A stretch of DNA of 64,000 nt from Vreelandella rituensis (GCF_003336665.1 NZ_QPIJ01000002.1:148977-212976); one strand, 5' to 3'; counted from the first letter of the stretch, positions 28,156 to 37,561 are shown. The notes: a model not told the origin generated them from the sequence alone. Numbers and translations: made by a program.

Positions 28156-29247
28156 ATGATGCAACGCCGTAACTTTCTCAAGACCGTCGGCATCGGCGCC
28201 GCCGGCGTCGCTGCCGCACCCTTTGTTTCCACCGCTAGTGCCCAGGAAACCATTACCTGGGATATGGTCACCTCCTGGCCTAAAAACTTTCCAGCACTGG
28301 GCACCGGTGCCAATGATTTCGCTGCACGTGTCGAAGCCCTTTCAGGTGGGCGCATGCGTATTCGCGTCCACGGTGCCGGTGAGCTGGTGCCCGCGATGGA
28401 AGTCTTTGACGCCGTGGCGGCGGGTACCGCTGAAATGGGGCACTCCACTGCTTATTACTGGCGTGGCAAGGTAGCCGCCTCACAGTTCTTCACTGCGGTG
28501 CCTTTCGGTATGAACACTACCGAAACCAACGCCTGGCTGTACCATGGCGATGGACAGGATCTGTGGGACATGATCTATGCCAAGCACAACCTCAAACCCT
28601 TTGCCGTCGGCAATACCGGTGCCCAGATGGCAGGCTGGTTCAAGAAGGAAATCAACTCGCTTGAAGACATGCAGGGGCTCAAGCTACGCCTGCCCGGGCT
28701 TGCCGGCGAAGCCATGAATGGCATCGGGGTGACCACCGTGACCACACCGGGTTCGGAAATATTCACCTCCATGCAGACCGGGGTGCTGGATGCCGCCGAC
28801 TGGGTTGGTCCGTATAACGACCTGGCCTTCGGCCTGCATCAGGTGGCGGACTATTACTACACCTCGGCATGGAACGAGCCCAGCGCAATTCTGGAAGGCA
28901 CCATCAACCTGGATGCCTGGAATGCGTTACCCGACGACCTCAAGGCGATTGTCACTGAAGCCGCTCAGGCGGCCAACCTGGCAATGATCAGCGAGTTTGC
29001 CTTCCGTAATGCGCAGGCCCTGGACACCCTGGTCAACCAACACAACGTCCAGCTGCGCACCTTCCCGGAAGACGTCATGCAGGCCCTGTATGAATCCTCT
29101 AAGAATGTGATTCAACAGCAGGTCGATAACGACGAGGAATCACGCATGGTCTATGAGTCCTACGCGGCCTTCCAGAAGCTGGTCCGCCCGTTCACCGATG
29201 TAGGTGAATACGCTTACCTGAAAAATCGCGATAACGTCATCTCCTGA
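28156..29247 (+). CDS. TRAP transporter substrate-binding protein (DctP family)
   Basis: A 363-residue periplasmic binding protein. The signal peptide starts MMQRRNFLKTVGIGAAG, with a twin-arginine-like RRNFLK, and is cleaved near ASAQ. The mature part (ITWDMVTSWPKNFPALGTGA, GRMRIRVHGAGELVP, EMGHSTAYYW) resembles TakP-type 2-oxo acid binding proteins. The membrane subunits dctQ and dctM are not in the window, so it must pair with components elsewhere. Start chosen for the CGGAG 10 nt upstream. Confidence 0.88.
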   Translation: MMQRRNFLKTVGIGAAGVAAAPFVSTASAQETITWDMVTSWPKNFPALGTGANDFAARVEALSGGRMRIRVHGAGELVPAMEVFDAVAAGTAEMGHSTAYYWRGKVAASQFFTAVPFGMNTTETNAWLYHGDGQDLWDMIYAKHNLKPFAVGNTGAQMAGWFKKEINSLEDMQGLKLRLPGLAGEAMNGIGVTTVTTPGSEIFTSMQTGVLDAADWVGPYNDLAFGLHQVADYYYTSAWNEPSAILEGTINLDAWNALPDDLKAIVTEAAQAANLAMISEFAFRNAQALDTLVNQHNVQLRTFPEDVMQALYESSKNVIQQQVDNDEESRMVYESYAAFQKLVRPFTDVGEYAYLKNRDNVIS

Positions 29248-29294
29248 CACTATGTGGACGATCAGGGTCGATGCTCAGTCATGGCAGAGCATCC

Positions 29295-29318
29295 AAGGGC
29301 GCCTTCGGCGCCCTTATT
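29295..29318 (+). terminator. Bidirectional terminator
   Basis: AAGGGCGCC-TTC-GGCGCCCTT then ATT, between the convergent TRAP-binding and thioesterase genes. It suits both strands. Confidence 0.8.
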
Positions 29319-29326
29319 GCAAGTGT

Positions 29327-29749
29327 TCAGGCATTGTCACCCTGTACGGCGCGAATCCGGCCATTATCATCCAGCGCCACCATCACGAAACGCGCTTCGG
29401 TGACTTTCTGGCGTTCATCCAGGCTGCAGCCGTGAGGCGGACGCACCCATACTTCTACGTCTAGCTTGATTGAACTGCGGCCAATCTCACGCACCTCGGT
29501 ATACACACTCACCATCGACCCCGCTCGTACCGGGCTCAGGAAATCCATGGCTTCGATAGCCACCGTTGCGGTACGCCCACCGGCTTTGCGCCCTGCGGCA
29601 AGCTCTGCGGCCTGATCCATGTGGCTGACTAGCCAGCCACCGGAAATATCGCCGTAGAAATTGGTATCCTGGCGCGATGCCAGAAGTTTCAATGTGAGCT
29701 GCCCTCGGGGAGCCGGTGCATCATCCAGATCGGTTTCAAGAACGTTCAT
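29327..29749 (-). CDS. Acyl-CoA thioesterase, YciA type
   Basis: A 140-residue hot-dog fold protein. DTNFYGDISGGWLVSHMDQA contains the family G-x-W-x-x-x-x-M-D segment, and TVAIEAMDFLSPVRAGSMV forms the central strand. YciA enzymes hydrolyse short- to long-chain acyl-CoA in the cytoplasm. Length is normal. It is monocistronic and convergent with the TRAP binding protein. Confidence 0.88.
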   Translation of the reverse strand: MNVLETDLDDAPAPRGQLTLKLLASRQDTNFYGDISGGWLVSHMDQAAELAAGRKAGGRTATVAIEAMDFLSPVRAGSMVSVYTEVREIGRSSIKLDVEVWVRPPHGCSLDERQKVTEARFVMVALDDNGRIRAVQGDNA

Positions 29750-29994
29750 GGTCGCTTCGCTTTACAAGATTATTGTTATACAAGAGAAAGAGGATATTCC
29801 AAACCGGGCGAGACTATCACAACCCCCGGCAACATGGCGTAAAAGTGCGGCTGGATGCCTCTTGGCTCGATTTGCTGCATTGCAGTAAGCTTAGAGGTTC
29901 AGTAAAGCACAGGATCCAGACGCGGTGAAGACCTTCCGTCCCACGCGGCTGGTGCTCGATGCATTTATATTGCTCATCTTCTGGAAACACCACC

Positions 29995-30726
29995 ATGCTG
30001 AATGCTTCCACCGCCCTTCTTCGGGGAACCCGACTGGTCTATAGCCGGGGGCTACGCCGCTATGTCTTCATTCCCATCCTGGTCAATCTGCTGGTCTACG
30101 TCAGTATGCTGCATTATGTGATCACTCACTTCGGCGGCTGGCTCGGAGGATGGATGGCCATGGTGCCCGCTTGGCTCGACTGGCTATCCTGGCTGATCTG
30201 GCCGCTGTTCGTGCTGAGCCTGGTGGTGGTGGTGTTCTTCACCTTTACCTTGGTCACGCATTTTATCGCCGCCCCTTTTTACGGTTTCCTGGCCGCCAAG
30301 GTGGAAATTCAAGCGACCGGACGTCAGCCCCTGGATGATCGCGGTCTAGCCAGAACCGCCGTGGATGCTGTGGGGCGCGAACTGGTCAAGCTAGGGTATA
30401 TTTTGCCAAGGGCCGTCCTGCTGTTCATCATTAGCTGGATTCCCGGCCTCAACCTGTTCGCCCCCTTGCTCTGGGCGCTGTTTTCCGCCTGGGTCATGGC
30501 GATCACCTACCTTGACTATCCGATGGATAACAACAAGGTTACCTTCGCCGAGATGCGCAAACGTTTAAACGGCCGTTGGTGGCAGAGCCTAAGCTACGGC
30601 GGGCTGGTCACCCTGATTACCTGGCTACCCTTGGCCAACCTCTTCCTGATTCCCGGCGCCGTGGCCGGTGCGGTATTGATGTGGGATCGCCATTATCGTG
30701 AGCAACGCGACATGGTGACCCAGTAG
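29995..30726 (+). CDS. cysZ: Sulfate transporter CysZ
   Basis: A 243-residue membrane protein with about four to six hydrophobic segments. RRYVFIPILVNLLVY, FIAAPFYGFLAAKVE, YILPRAVLLFIISWIPGLNL and YLDYPMDNNKV line up with Escherichia coli CysZ. It brings sulfate in for cysteine synthesis. I use the ATG giving MLNASTALLRGTRLVYSRG; an upstream ATG (29959) would add 12 residues. Not linked to other cys genes. Confidence 0.9.
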   Translation: MLNASTALLRGTRLVYSRGLRRYVFIPILVNLLVYVSMLHYVITHFGGWLGGWMAMVPAWLDWLSWLIWPLFVLSLVVVVFFTFTLVTHFIAAPFYGFLAAKVEIQATGRQPLDDRGLARTAVDAVGRELVKLGYILPRAVLLFIISWIPGLNLFAPLLWALFSAWVMAITYLDYPMDNNKVTFAEMRKRLNGRWWQSLSYGGLVTLITWLPLANLFLIPGAVAGAVLMWDRHYREQRDMVTQ

Positions 30727-30807
30727 CGTCTTTTTCAGGATGGCGGCGCTATGATGTCATCTGGCAATTCCTGCCCACTTACCCAGGCCCACTTACCGAG
30801 GATATTT

Positions 30808-31293
30808 ATGATGCGCTTTTCTCTTGCGGCTCTTGTCACGGCAGGCCTGCTCGCTGCGGGTGGCGTGCAGGCCCAGAATGTATCCCCCGACGGGCTACAT
30901 CTGCTGCATCCGTTTGCCACCCCTACGCCCCCCGGTGTGCCTCATGGTGCGGCCTACCTGTCCATCAGCGTGGAAGACGACACCCCGGCGGTTCTCGTCG
31001 GCGCCCGCTCTCCTGTCAGTGAAAGCGTGGAAATACACGATATGGCCATGGACGATGGCATCATGCGCATGCGCCGTATCGAACAGCTCGAAGTGGAACC
31101 CGGCACGACCCAGGTCATGCGCCCCGGCGGAGGCTATCATCTGATGTTGATGAATCTGGTCAGCCCACTCCAGGAAGGCGAGCGCTTTCCGCTGACGCTT
31201 GAGTTTGCTCATCGCGGCGATATCGATGTGGAGGTTGAGGTACAGACCGCACCGGAAGATAGCTCAATGGGTATGGAGCACGGTCAGCACTGA
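30808..31293 (+). CDS. Periplasmic copper chaperone, PCuAC family
   Basis: A 161-residue exported protein. A signal peptide (ending near VQAQ) precedes a cupredoxin-like domain with the copper ligands of PCuAC: H and M in VEIHDMAMDDGIMRMR and H, M in GGYHLMLMNLV. The tail MGMEHGQH adds further possible ligands. PCuAC proteins carry Cu(I) to the CuA site of cytochrome oxidase. GAGGA lies 5 nt before the chosen ATG; a second ATG follows directly. Confidence 0.87.
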   Translation: MMRFSLAALVTAGLLAAGGVQAQNVSPDGLHLLHPFATPTPPGVPHGAAYLSISVEDDTPAVLVGARSPVSESVEIHDMAMDDGIMRMRRIEQLEVEPGTTQVMRPGGGYHLMLMNLVSPLQEGERFPLTLEFAHRGDIDVEVEVQTAPEDSSMGMEHGQH

Positions 31294-31387
31294 GGCACGC
31301 CTGGCCCGGGCGGCTTTTATCTAAAAGCGTGTAATACCTCTTCCTGAGTCGCGTAGCGCGAAGGGAGTATAGGGACTCCTCCCCGGT

Positions 31388-31552
31388 TGCAAGCGCTGCC
31401 ATGGCTGCGGCTTTGTACTGGAATCCCTGTCGCTTGATGTTCGCATCTGGGACTGCCCCGGCTGCGGCACCCAAGGCATCGACCGCGACGTCAATGCCGC
31501 CCGCAACATCCTACAAGCCGGCACCGCGCTGTTAGCCGGTGCTGAGAGTTGA
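31388..31552 (+). pseudogene. TnpB C-terminal zinc-ribbon fragment
   Basis: Fifty-four codons and a stop encode CKRCHGCGFVL, then WDCPGCGTQGIDRDVNAARN, the four-cysteine ribbon and RuvC-III DRDxNAA motif of TnpB/OrfB. No start codon and no RuvC-I or RuvC-II remain, so no nuclease can be made. Confidence 0.88.
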
Positions 31553-31717
31553 AGCACTACCGAGGGGCACTCGGGAAGTTACGCCTGTGGAGTTTGTGTA
31601 AGACCGGCAATGCCAAGGCATTGAGGCGACGGACAGCGAAGCAGGAACCTGGGAGGTAACGACCAGGGAATCCCCTTCCACAAGCGCGCTAGCGCTGAAG
31701 GTGGGGGAGGATGTCAA
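31553..31717 (+). ncRNA. Putative TnpB omega (reRNA) scaffold, copy 1
   Basis: The non-coding 3' end of the element, about 97 percent identical by eye to copy 2 although the coding part has decayed differently. In tnpB elements the guide RNA scaffold is encoded here and the guide is the adjacent flank, here starting GTGCCGCTCGGCC at 31718. Expression is not shown. Confidence 0.55.
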
Positions 31718-32604
31718 GTGCCGCTCGGCCACAGGCTCAGAGCGATGCCGGCAAAGACCAGTAGGCCCGACCAGTGATTGTTCAAGAACGCCTGAAAGCA
31801 ACGGTCTCGCTGACGATCACTAATCAGGTACTGCTGATAGACAAAGGTCGCCGTCATGGCGGCCAGTCCCAGCCAGAAGAAGCCGCCCAGCGCCAGACGA
31901 ACCCCCACCCAGCCCAGCAATAGCAAGGTGGCTAGCTGCAGCACACCGATCATCAGGCGATCGGCCCGACCAAACAGTACGGCGGTCGACTTGATGCCGA
32001 CTTTCAGGTCATCCTCACGATCGACCATGGCGTATTGGGTATCGTAAGCCACTGTCCAGGCGACGTTGGCGGCAAACAACAGCCAGGCTTCGAGGGGCAC
32101 GTGACCCAGGACGGCGCCGAAGGCCATGGGAATCGCCCAGGAGAATGCGGCCCCCAGAAATGCCTGAGGAAAATGCGTATAGCGCTTCATGAACGGATAG
32201 ATGAACGCCAGCACCACCCCTACCAGCGACAGCATGACGGTAAACAGGTTGGTGAACCACACCAGCACGAAGGCCGCCAGTACCAGCATGACGAACAATG
32301 CCTGAGCCTCACCCTCCCCGATACGCCCGGTCGCCAGGGGGCGATTCTTGGTGCGTTTGACGTGGCCGTCGAAGTGGCGGTCGGCGTAATCATTGATCAC
32401 GCAACCGGCGGCACGCATCAGATAAACCCCGACGATGAAGATCAACAGCACATTACGGCCGGGAATCCCTTCAGCAGCCACCCACAGCGCCCAGAGCGTC
32501 GGCCACATCAAGAGCCAGGTGCCAATCGGGCGATCCAGGCGCATCAGGTGCAAGAAATCGGGCACGCGCGCCCATCCCGAAGGCCGCAAAAGGGAACGAT
32601 CCAT
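31714..32604 (-). CDS. ubiA: 4-hydroxybenzoate octaprenyltransferase
   Basis: A 296-residue membrane prenyltransferase with about eight or nine helices. The two aspartate-rich motifs are [15 protein letters not shown] and [12 protein letters not shown]. It prenylates 4-hydroxybenzoate in ubiquinone synthesis. Start at [11 protein letters not shown] with GAGG upstream. The last codon and the stop lie at the edge of the tnpB element: the TGA is made by the element's terminal TCAA. It pairs with ubiC, which makes its substrate. Confidence 0.94.
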   Translation of the reverse strand: MDRSLLRPSGWARVPDFLHLMRLDRPIGTWLLMWPTLWALWVAAEGIPGRNVLLIFIVGVYLMRAAGCVINDYADRHFDGHVKRTKNRPLATGRIGEGEAQALFVMLVLAAFVLVWFTNLFTVMLSLVGVVLAFIYPFMKRYTHFPQAFLGAAFSWAIPMAFGAVLGHVPLEAWLLFAANVAWTVAYDTQYAMVDREDDLKVGIKSTAVLFGRADRLMIGVLQLATLLLLGWVGVRLALGGFFWLGLAAMTATFVYQQYLISDRQRDRCFQAFLNNHWSGLLVFAGIALSLWPSGT

Positions 32605-32664
32605 GATTACCTCGCGAATAAAAAAACCACTGAGCGTGAATAGAAAAATCACTGAGAGAGTAGC

Positions 32665-33228
32665 CTAGCGCGAAGGCAGCGCCAGTTCTTCCGCCATTTC
32701 GGCCAAAAAATATTCCTGCACCAGCAATGACAGAGCGCCATGGCGAAACACCGAACGCCGTGCCCAAGGCCCCTTTGCCTGAACAAGCTCCGCCTGAACA
32801 AGCCGCGCCTGAGCAAAACGCGCCGGGTGATTGCTGACTTCCAGAGGCCCGCGTACCAGATCCGGCTGCTGGAACAACCAGCTACCCAACGAACGCTCGC
32901 CAAGCCGCTCCAGGCGTTGTCCGTGCAATTGGGAAAGCGGCGCCACCGAGCGGGCCATCACCCAGGGCGTCTCGCCCAGGCACAGCGCCACTTCACGCAG
33001 CCAGGCATGCCGCCCCAGGGGAATTCCCAGCGCCTGGGCTTCATCGGGTAAGGGGCGCCCCACTTCCTGGCGCAGCAGCTTGACGCGAAAAGGTTGTTCT
33101 TTGCCCGCTCGGGTCAAGCGTGTGGTCAGCGAATCGGTGGACGCCACCCACTGCCACCAAGCATGACTCATGGCCGGTCGCGCCGCTGCCACCGGACGCC
33201 AGACAGGAAAAATAACATCAAGCGTCAC
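32665..33228 (-). CDS. ubiC: Chorismate lyase UbiC
   Basis: A 187-residue enzyme that releases 4-hydroxybenzoate from chorismate. Blocks LTRAGKEQPFRVKLL, REVALCLGETPWVMARSV (ends shown as REVALCLGETPWV) and RLGERSLGSWLF fit UbiC. GTG start with GGAGA upstream. Near the C-terminus a 15-bp unit is repeated three times in frame (32777-32821), giving QARLV-QAELV-QAKGP, an insertion not expected in the family. Confidence 0.87.
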   Translation of the reverse strand: MTLDVIFPVWRPVAAARPAMSHAWWQWVASTDSLTTRLTRAGKEQPFRVKLLRQEVGRPLPDEAQALGIPLGRHAWLREVALCLGETPWVMARSVAPLSQLHGQRLERLGERSLGSWLFQQPDLVRGPLEVSNHPARFAQARLVQAELVQAKGPWARRSVFRHGALSLLVQEYFLAEMAEELALPSR

Positions 33229-33299
33229 TGCGCTCTCCGCAAAAAATAGCCGTGCGCCTAGTGTAACATGGTGGCCACACAGGTTTTTCAGGTGAAACT

Positions 33300-34472
33300 A
33301 TGCACGCTTCCAACCACCCTTTGGTGATAGTCGGCAGTGGGATGGCCGGTGTCGGCCTGGTACGCGCCCTCAGAAAACTGGATACCCAACGTCCGATCAC
33401 CCTGGTCAGCCGGGACAGCGGCAGCGAATATTCCAAACCGCTGCTCTCCACCGGTTTCGCCAAAGGGCTTTCACCCGAAAGCCTCGCTGTACGCTCGGCC
33501 TTTGACCTGGCGACACAACTCGATATTGACGTTCTGCCGCATACCTCGGTCACCACCATCAATGTTGCACAGCGTACACTGCTTTTCGCCGATAACCGAC
33601 AACAAGCCTATACCGATTTAGTGCTGGCCACCGGTGCAGCACCCCGGGTGCCTTTTGCGATTCCCGAAGCGCTGACCTCGCGCCTGTTCACGATCAACGA
33701 CCTGGACGACTATCATCGATTTCACACCGCCCTGAGCCAAATCAACGGTTCGGCGCGGGTGGCAATCATCGGGGCCGGCCTGGTGGGCTGTGAATTCGCC
33801 AACGACTTGCATGCCGCTGGTCACCAAGTGCGTATTATCGCCCCGGAGGCCGCGCCCTTGCCTCGCCTATTGCCGCCCCCGCTAGGCAAGGCACTGGGCA
33901 ACGCCTTCGTCGAGGCGGGTATACATCTCGAGTTGGGACGCACCATCACCGAGCTGGCCCTCTCCGGCAACGACGTCAGCATTCGCCTAGATAATGCAGA
34001 CACTGTCACGGCGGACATCGTGCTCATGGCCACCGGCCTTGTACCACGCATCGAGCTTGCGCAACGTGCCGGTATTCATGCCGATGACAGCGGTATCCAT
34101 GTGGATCGTACCCTGCAAACCTCCCAGCCCGGAATTTATGCGTTGGGCGATGCAGCCTGCGTGGATGGCGTCAACGCCATGTACGTTCAGCCGCTACAAG
34201 CCAGCGCCAAGGCACTGGCGGCCACCCTGAGCGGCACGCCGACGACGGTAAGTTTCGGCGCCTGGCCGGTGATAGTGAAGACGCCGTTGCTCCCAGTGGT
34301 TGCCTTGCCGCCACTTCAACGGCCTGCGCGCTGGCGAATCGAAGGCGAAGAACACAATTTCAGTGCCTTGGCCGAAGACAAAGACGGACGTTTGATTGGT
34401 TTTGCGTTGACAGGCAGCTGCGTGAGAAGGAAAGTGGAGCTTTCCAGAGCGGCACCAGCACTGCTAGGCTGA
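33300..34472 (+). CDS. Rubredoxin-NAD(+) reductase-like flavoprotein
   Basis: A 390-residue two-dinucleotide-binding flavoprotein: FAD motif LVIVGSGMAGVGLVRAL, NAD motif VAIIGAGLVGCEFANDL and a second FAD motif YALGDAA. It is the rubredoxin reductase of the ubiC-ubiA neighbourhood seen in pseudomonads, feeding electrons to rubredoxin. No rubredoxin gene is visible in the window. It is divergent from ubiC. Confidence 0.87.
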   Translation: MHASNHPLVIVGSGMAGVGLVRALRKLDTQRPITLVSRDSGSEYSKPLLSTGFAKGLSPESLAVRSAFDLATQLDIDVLPHTSVTTINVAQRTLLFADNRQQAYTDLVLATGAAPRVPFAIPEALTSRLFTINDLDDYHRFHTALSQINGSARVAIIGAGLVGCEFANDLHAAGHQVRIIAPEAAPLPRLLPPPLGKALGNAFVEAGIHLELGRTITELALSGNDVSIRLDNADTVTADIVLMATGLVPRIELAQRAGIHADDSGIHVDRTLQTSQPGIYALGDAACVDGVNAMYVQPLQASAKALAATLSGTPTTVSFGAWPVIVKTPLLPVVALPPLQRPARWRIEGEEHNFSALAEDKDGRLIGFALTGSCVRRKVELSRAAPALLG

Positions 34473-34621
34473 TTTTCGTTACATTCAAGGCTAGGCTGGG
34501 TAAGACTGTTACGCTCGACTTGCTGTTACCCGGGGCATCATTTAAACACCCCGTTATCAACAAGCACTTTATTCAACCACTGCATTTAACCACTGCCATC
34601 ACTACAACGGAGTTTCCCCCC

Positions 34622-34894
34622 ATGCGCAAACCCGAACTCGCTGCCGCCATTGCCGAAGGTGCCGATCTGTCCAAGGACAAAGCCGGCCAGGTACTCAACG
34701 TGATTCTCGATGAAATCACCAACAGTGTCGCCCAGGGCGATGACGTGGCCTTGATCGGCTTCGGTACTTTCACCGTGCGTGAACGTGCCGCCCGTACCGG
34801 CAAGAATCCGCAAACCGGCGAGCCTTTGCAGATCCCTGCCAGCAAGAACGTAGCATTCAAGCCCGGCAAAGCGCTCAAGGATGCAGTTTCCTGA
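34622..34894 (+). CDS. hup: DNA-binding protein HU
   Basis: A 90-residue histone-like protein. MRKPELAAAIAEGADLSKDKA and the DNA-bending arm region FGTFTVRERAARTGKNPQTG with the signature GFGxFxxxxRxxRxGxNPxTG define HU. The proline-tipped arm is intact. Length is that of HU-beta. Start supported by CGGAG upstream. The stop overlaps the next gene by one base. Confidence 0.95.
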   Translation: MRKPELAAAIAEGADLSKDKAGQVLNVILDEITNSVAQGDDVALIGFGTFTVRERAARTGKNPQTGEPLQIPASKNVAFKPGKALKDAVS

Positions 34895-35250
34895 TGAAGC
34901 TGAAACTGACGCTGTGGTTCCTGGGCTTTCTGCTCAAGCGAGCCCTGCGCCGCAAGCCGCGCTTTCGCGAGCAACTTGAGCGAATGCGCGGCTTGGACTG
35001 GGGCATTGCCACGGAAGACCTGACGGTCGCCCGTTACTACCGCATGTCGCCCAGAGGCATTACCACCGGCAAAGGACTGCCGGTGGATCTTGATCTCGAG
35101 CTACGCTTCGATGACCAGGACACCGCACTAGAAGTCCTCAAGAAACCCACCCAAAAAGCCTTTCTCGAGGGCATGATGTCAGGCAAGGTCCGCCTGGTCG
35201 GCGATTCTTCCGACATGACCAAGCTACAGAAACTACTCAAGCACTTGTGA
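34894..35250 (+). CDS. Small SCP2-like protein of unknown function
   Basis: A 118-residue protein starting on the last base of the hup stop. A hydrophobic N-terminus (LTLWFLGFLLKRAL) precedes a C-terminal half with an SCP2-like pattern (PTQKAFLEGMMSGKVRLVGD). The SCP2 assignment is a pattern match only. Overlap with hup suggests co-translation. An 18-bp sequence is duplicated across its stop (35237-35254, 35255-35272). Confidence 0.6.
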   Translation: MKLKLTLWFLGFLLKRALRRKPRFREQLERMRGLDWGIATEDLTVARYYRMSPRGITTGKGLPVDLDLELRFDDQDTALEVLKKPTQKAFLEGMMSGKVRLVGDSSDMTKLQKLLKHL

Positions 35251-35326
35251 ACGTTCAAGCACTTGGGAATGTTCGAGTCGTCCATACCCGCCCGCAAGGG
35301 CTATACGAAAGTGTCACTTAGCTAGC

Positions 35327-37561
35327 ATGTCGACTTCGCTCTCATTGTCCTTGCGGCGTCTCTGGACGCTCGACAAATTCGCCTACAGCCTAAGGGTTTT
35401 CCTGGCGTTTAGCGGCGTCATCACGCTGGGCTGGGTGCTGGACGAGGCGGCACTGGTGATTCCGTTATTTCTGGGGATAAGCGCCAGTGCCCTCTCGGAA
35501 ACCGACGACAGCTGGCAAGGGCGGCTGCAGGCATTATTGGTGACACTTTCCTGCTTCGCGATTGCCTCGCTGATCGTGCAATGGCTCTATCCTTGGCCGT
35601 GGTTATTCGCCCTGGGATTGGGGTCCGCAACCTTCACTCTGATCATGCTGGGAGCGATAGGGCAACGCTTCGCCACCATCGCCGCCGGCACCCTGATTCT
35701 CTCCATCTATACGATGATCAATATCGAACATCGTGGTGGCGTGCCCGAAGAGGGCCCTTGGCGCCAGCCATTGCTGCTGCTTGCCGGCGCGGCCTGGTAT
35801 GGCCTGATTTCGGTCGTGTGGTGCGCGCTGTTCGAGCGCCAGCCGCTCAAGCAAAGCATGGCGCGGGTCTACAAGGAACTGGGCAAGTACCTGATCCTCA
35901 AATCGGCGCTGCTCGAACCACTCCGCGATGTAGACATCGAAGGGCGACGCCTGGCCCTGGCGCGCCAGAACGGCCAGGTGGTCGAGGCGCTCAACCAGGC
36001 CAAGGAGATGATCTTTCGCCGCCTTGAAGGCCAGCGCGGTGACCACAAGCTCAACCGTTATCTGCGTATTTACTTCGCCGCCCAGGACATTCACGAACGG
36101 GCAAGCTCCACCCATTATCCTTACGCCGCCCTGACCGACGCCTTTTTTCATCACGATGTTCTGTTTCGCTGCCAGCGGCTGCTCGACCAGCAAGGGCTGG
36201 CCTGCAAGCGTCTGGGCAAGGCGCTGCTGCTCAACCGCCCCTTCGATCATCGCCAGAGCGAACAAGCCCTCCTGGATCTGCGCGCGTCGATCGACAACCT
36301 GCATGCCATGCGTGAGCCACGCTGGCGCGAGCTGCTGTTTCCGTTGGAGGCGCTGGCCGATAACCTCGCCACCCTCGAGGAACAGCTGGCCACCGCGCAC
36401 AACCCCGATGTCAGCGATACTCGGCGTGATGAGGGCCTGTTCAACCGCTCGCCTTCCAGCCTGAGCGATGCCTGGGAGCGCATCCGGCTGAACCTGACGC
36501 TGGGCTCGCCGACCTTCCGCCACGCGCTACGCCTTTCAATCGCTCTGCTGGCAGGCTATGGCTTGATGCGCCTGATCGATCCCGAACAAGGCTTCTGGAT
36601 TCTGCTGACCACCCTATTCGTGTGCCGACCCAATTTCGCCGCCACCCGACGTTTTTTCACTCAGCGCATCATCGGCACCGTGCTCGGGCTGGTCGCCGGC
36701 TGGGCCTTGATCACGTTGTTTCCCCATCCGCTGGCCCAGAGCTTGATTGTATTGATCGCCGGCGTCGCGTTTTTCGCCAACCGCGAGGAGCACTACATCA
36801 TCGCGACGGCTTCGATCACCCTGCTGGTACTGTGCAGTTTCAATCAGGTAGGCAGTGGTTTCGATCTGATCTGGCCGCGGTTGTTCGATACCCTGCTGGG
36901 TGCTGCGATCGCCGGTCTTGCGGTGTTCTTCATTCTTCCGGATTGGCAGGGGCGGCGCCTGTATCGTCAGGCGGCCAATGCCTTGGACGCCAACCGGCGT
37001 TATCTGGAAGAGATCATTCATCAGTACGAAGCCGGCAAACAGGATGACCTGGCCTATCGGTTGGCGCGACGTGACGCCCATAACGCCGATGCCGCCCTGT
37101 CGACCATACTCACCAATATGCTGCATGAACCCGGGCATTATCGTAAACACGATGCCGACGACGGCCTTCGTTTTCTGGTGTTGGATCATACCCTACTGAG
37201 TTATCTCTCGGCGCTGGGCGCCCATCGTCACCGTCTTACCGAAGAGAAAGACAAGGCCATCCTGATACCGGTGGCACGGCGCATCGACGAGCTACTGGCG
37301 TACTGCGCCGATCAGCTGTTGCATCGTCAACCCATCAGAGCGCTGGAAGGGGATGTGGAAGCATTGTTGGTACAGCTGGATGGCGAGCCACCCCGGACGA
37401 CTTCTCCAGACGAGAGCCAGGCAGTTGTCGCCTATCGTCCGGTGCAGAGCCAGCTGCGCTTGATTTGCCGCCAACTGATACCGCTAGGCGATGCCGCAAA
37501 TCGCTTGATCCTCAAGCCGCAAACCGGCCCCTCACCGGACCTTGACGCTTCTCACACCTGA
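35327..37561 (+). CDS. FUSC (YccS/YhfK) family inner-membrane protein
   Basis: A 744-residue protein with two hydrophobic bundles, about residues 20-165 and 400-540, each with around six helices, and cytoplasmic helical regions between and after. This is the YccS-type layout of putative efflux permeases related to aromatic-acid exporters. FRHALRLSIALLAGY and FWILLTTLFVCRPNFAATR are typical. The substrate is unknown. Its last 10 bp overlap the convergent recG gene. Confidence 0.87.
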   Translation: MSTSLSLSLRRLWTLDKFAYSLRVFLAFSGVITLGWVLDEAALVIPLFLGISASALSETDDSWQGRLQALLVTLSCFAIASLIVQWLYPWPWLFALGLGSATFTLIMLGAIGQRFATIAAGTLILSIYTMINIEHRGGVPEEGPWRQPLLLLAGAAWYGLISVVWCALFERQPLKQSMARVYKELGKYLILKSALLEPLRDVDIEGRRLALARQNGQVVEALNQAKEMIFRRLEGQRGDHKLNRYLRIYFAAQDIHERASSTHYPYAALTDAFFHHDVLFRCQRLLDQQGLACKRLGKALLLNRPFDHRQSEQALLDLRASIDNLHAMREPRWRELLFPLEALADNLATLEEQLATAHNPDVSDTRRDEGLFNRSPSSLSDAWERIRLNLTLGSPTFRHALRLSIALLAGYGLMRLIDPEQGFWILLTTLFVCRPNFAATRRFFTQRIIGTVLGLVAGWALITLFPHPLAQSLIVLIAGVAFFANREEHYIIATASITLLVLCSFNQVGSGFDLIWPRLFDTLLGAAIAGLAVFFILPDWQGRRLYRQAANALDANRRYLEEIIHQYEAGKQDDLAYRLARRDAHNADAALSTILTNMLHEPGHYRKHDADDGLRFLVLDHTLLSYLSALGAHRHRLTEEKDKAILIPVARRIDELLAYCADQLLHRQPIRALEGDVEALLVQLDGEPPRTTSPDESQAVVAYRPVQSQLRLICRQLIPLGDAANRLILKPQTGPSPDLDASHT

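Larger units (their letters stand above)
31321..31717 (+). mobile_element. Internally deleted IS200/IS605-type tnpB element, copy 1
   Basis: A 397-bp element between the PCuAC gene and ubiA. It follows TTTAT (31316-31320, probable target/TAM), begins CTAAAAGCGTGTAAT and ends GGAGGATGTCAA. Copy 2 at 47513-48183 shares both ends and most of the 3' 340 bp. The body is deleted: about 66 bp of left end are joined directly to the TnpB zinc-ribbon codons. No TnpA is present, so movement would need a transposase in trans. The boundaries are defined by where similarity between the two copies stops. Confidence 0.85.

Noticed and set aside
34510..34621. Longer N-terminus for HU
   Set aside because: Upstream codons cover a promoter-like spacer; HU proteins are 90 residues and begin at MRKPEL-like sequence.
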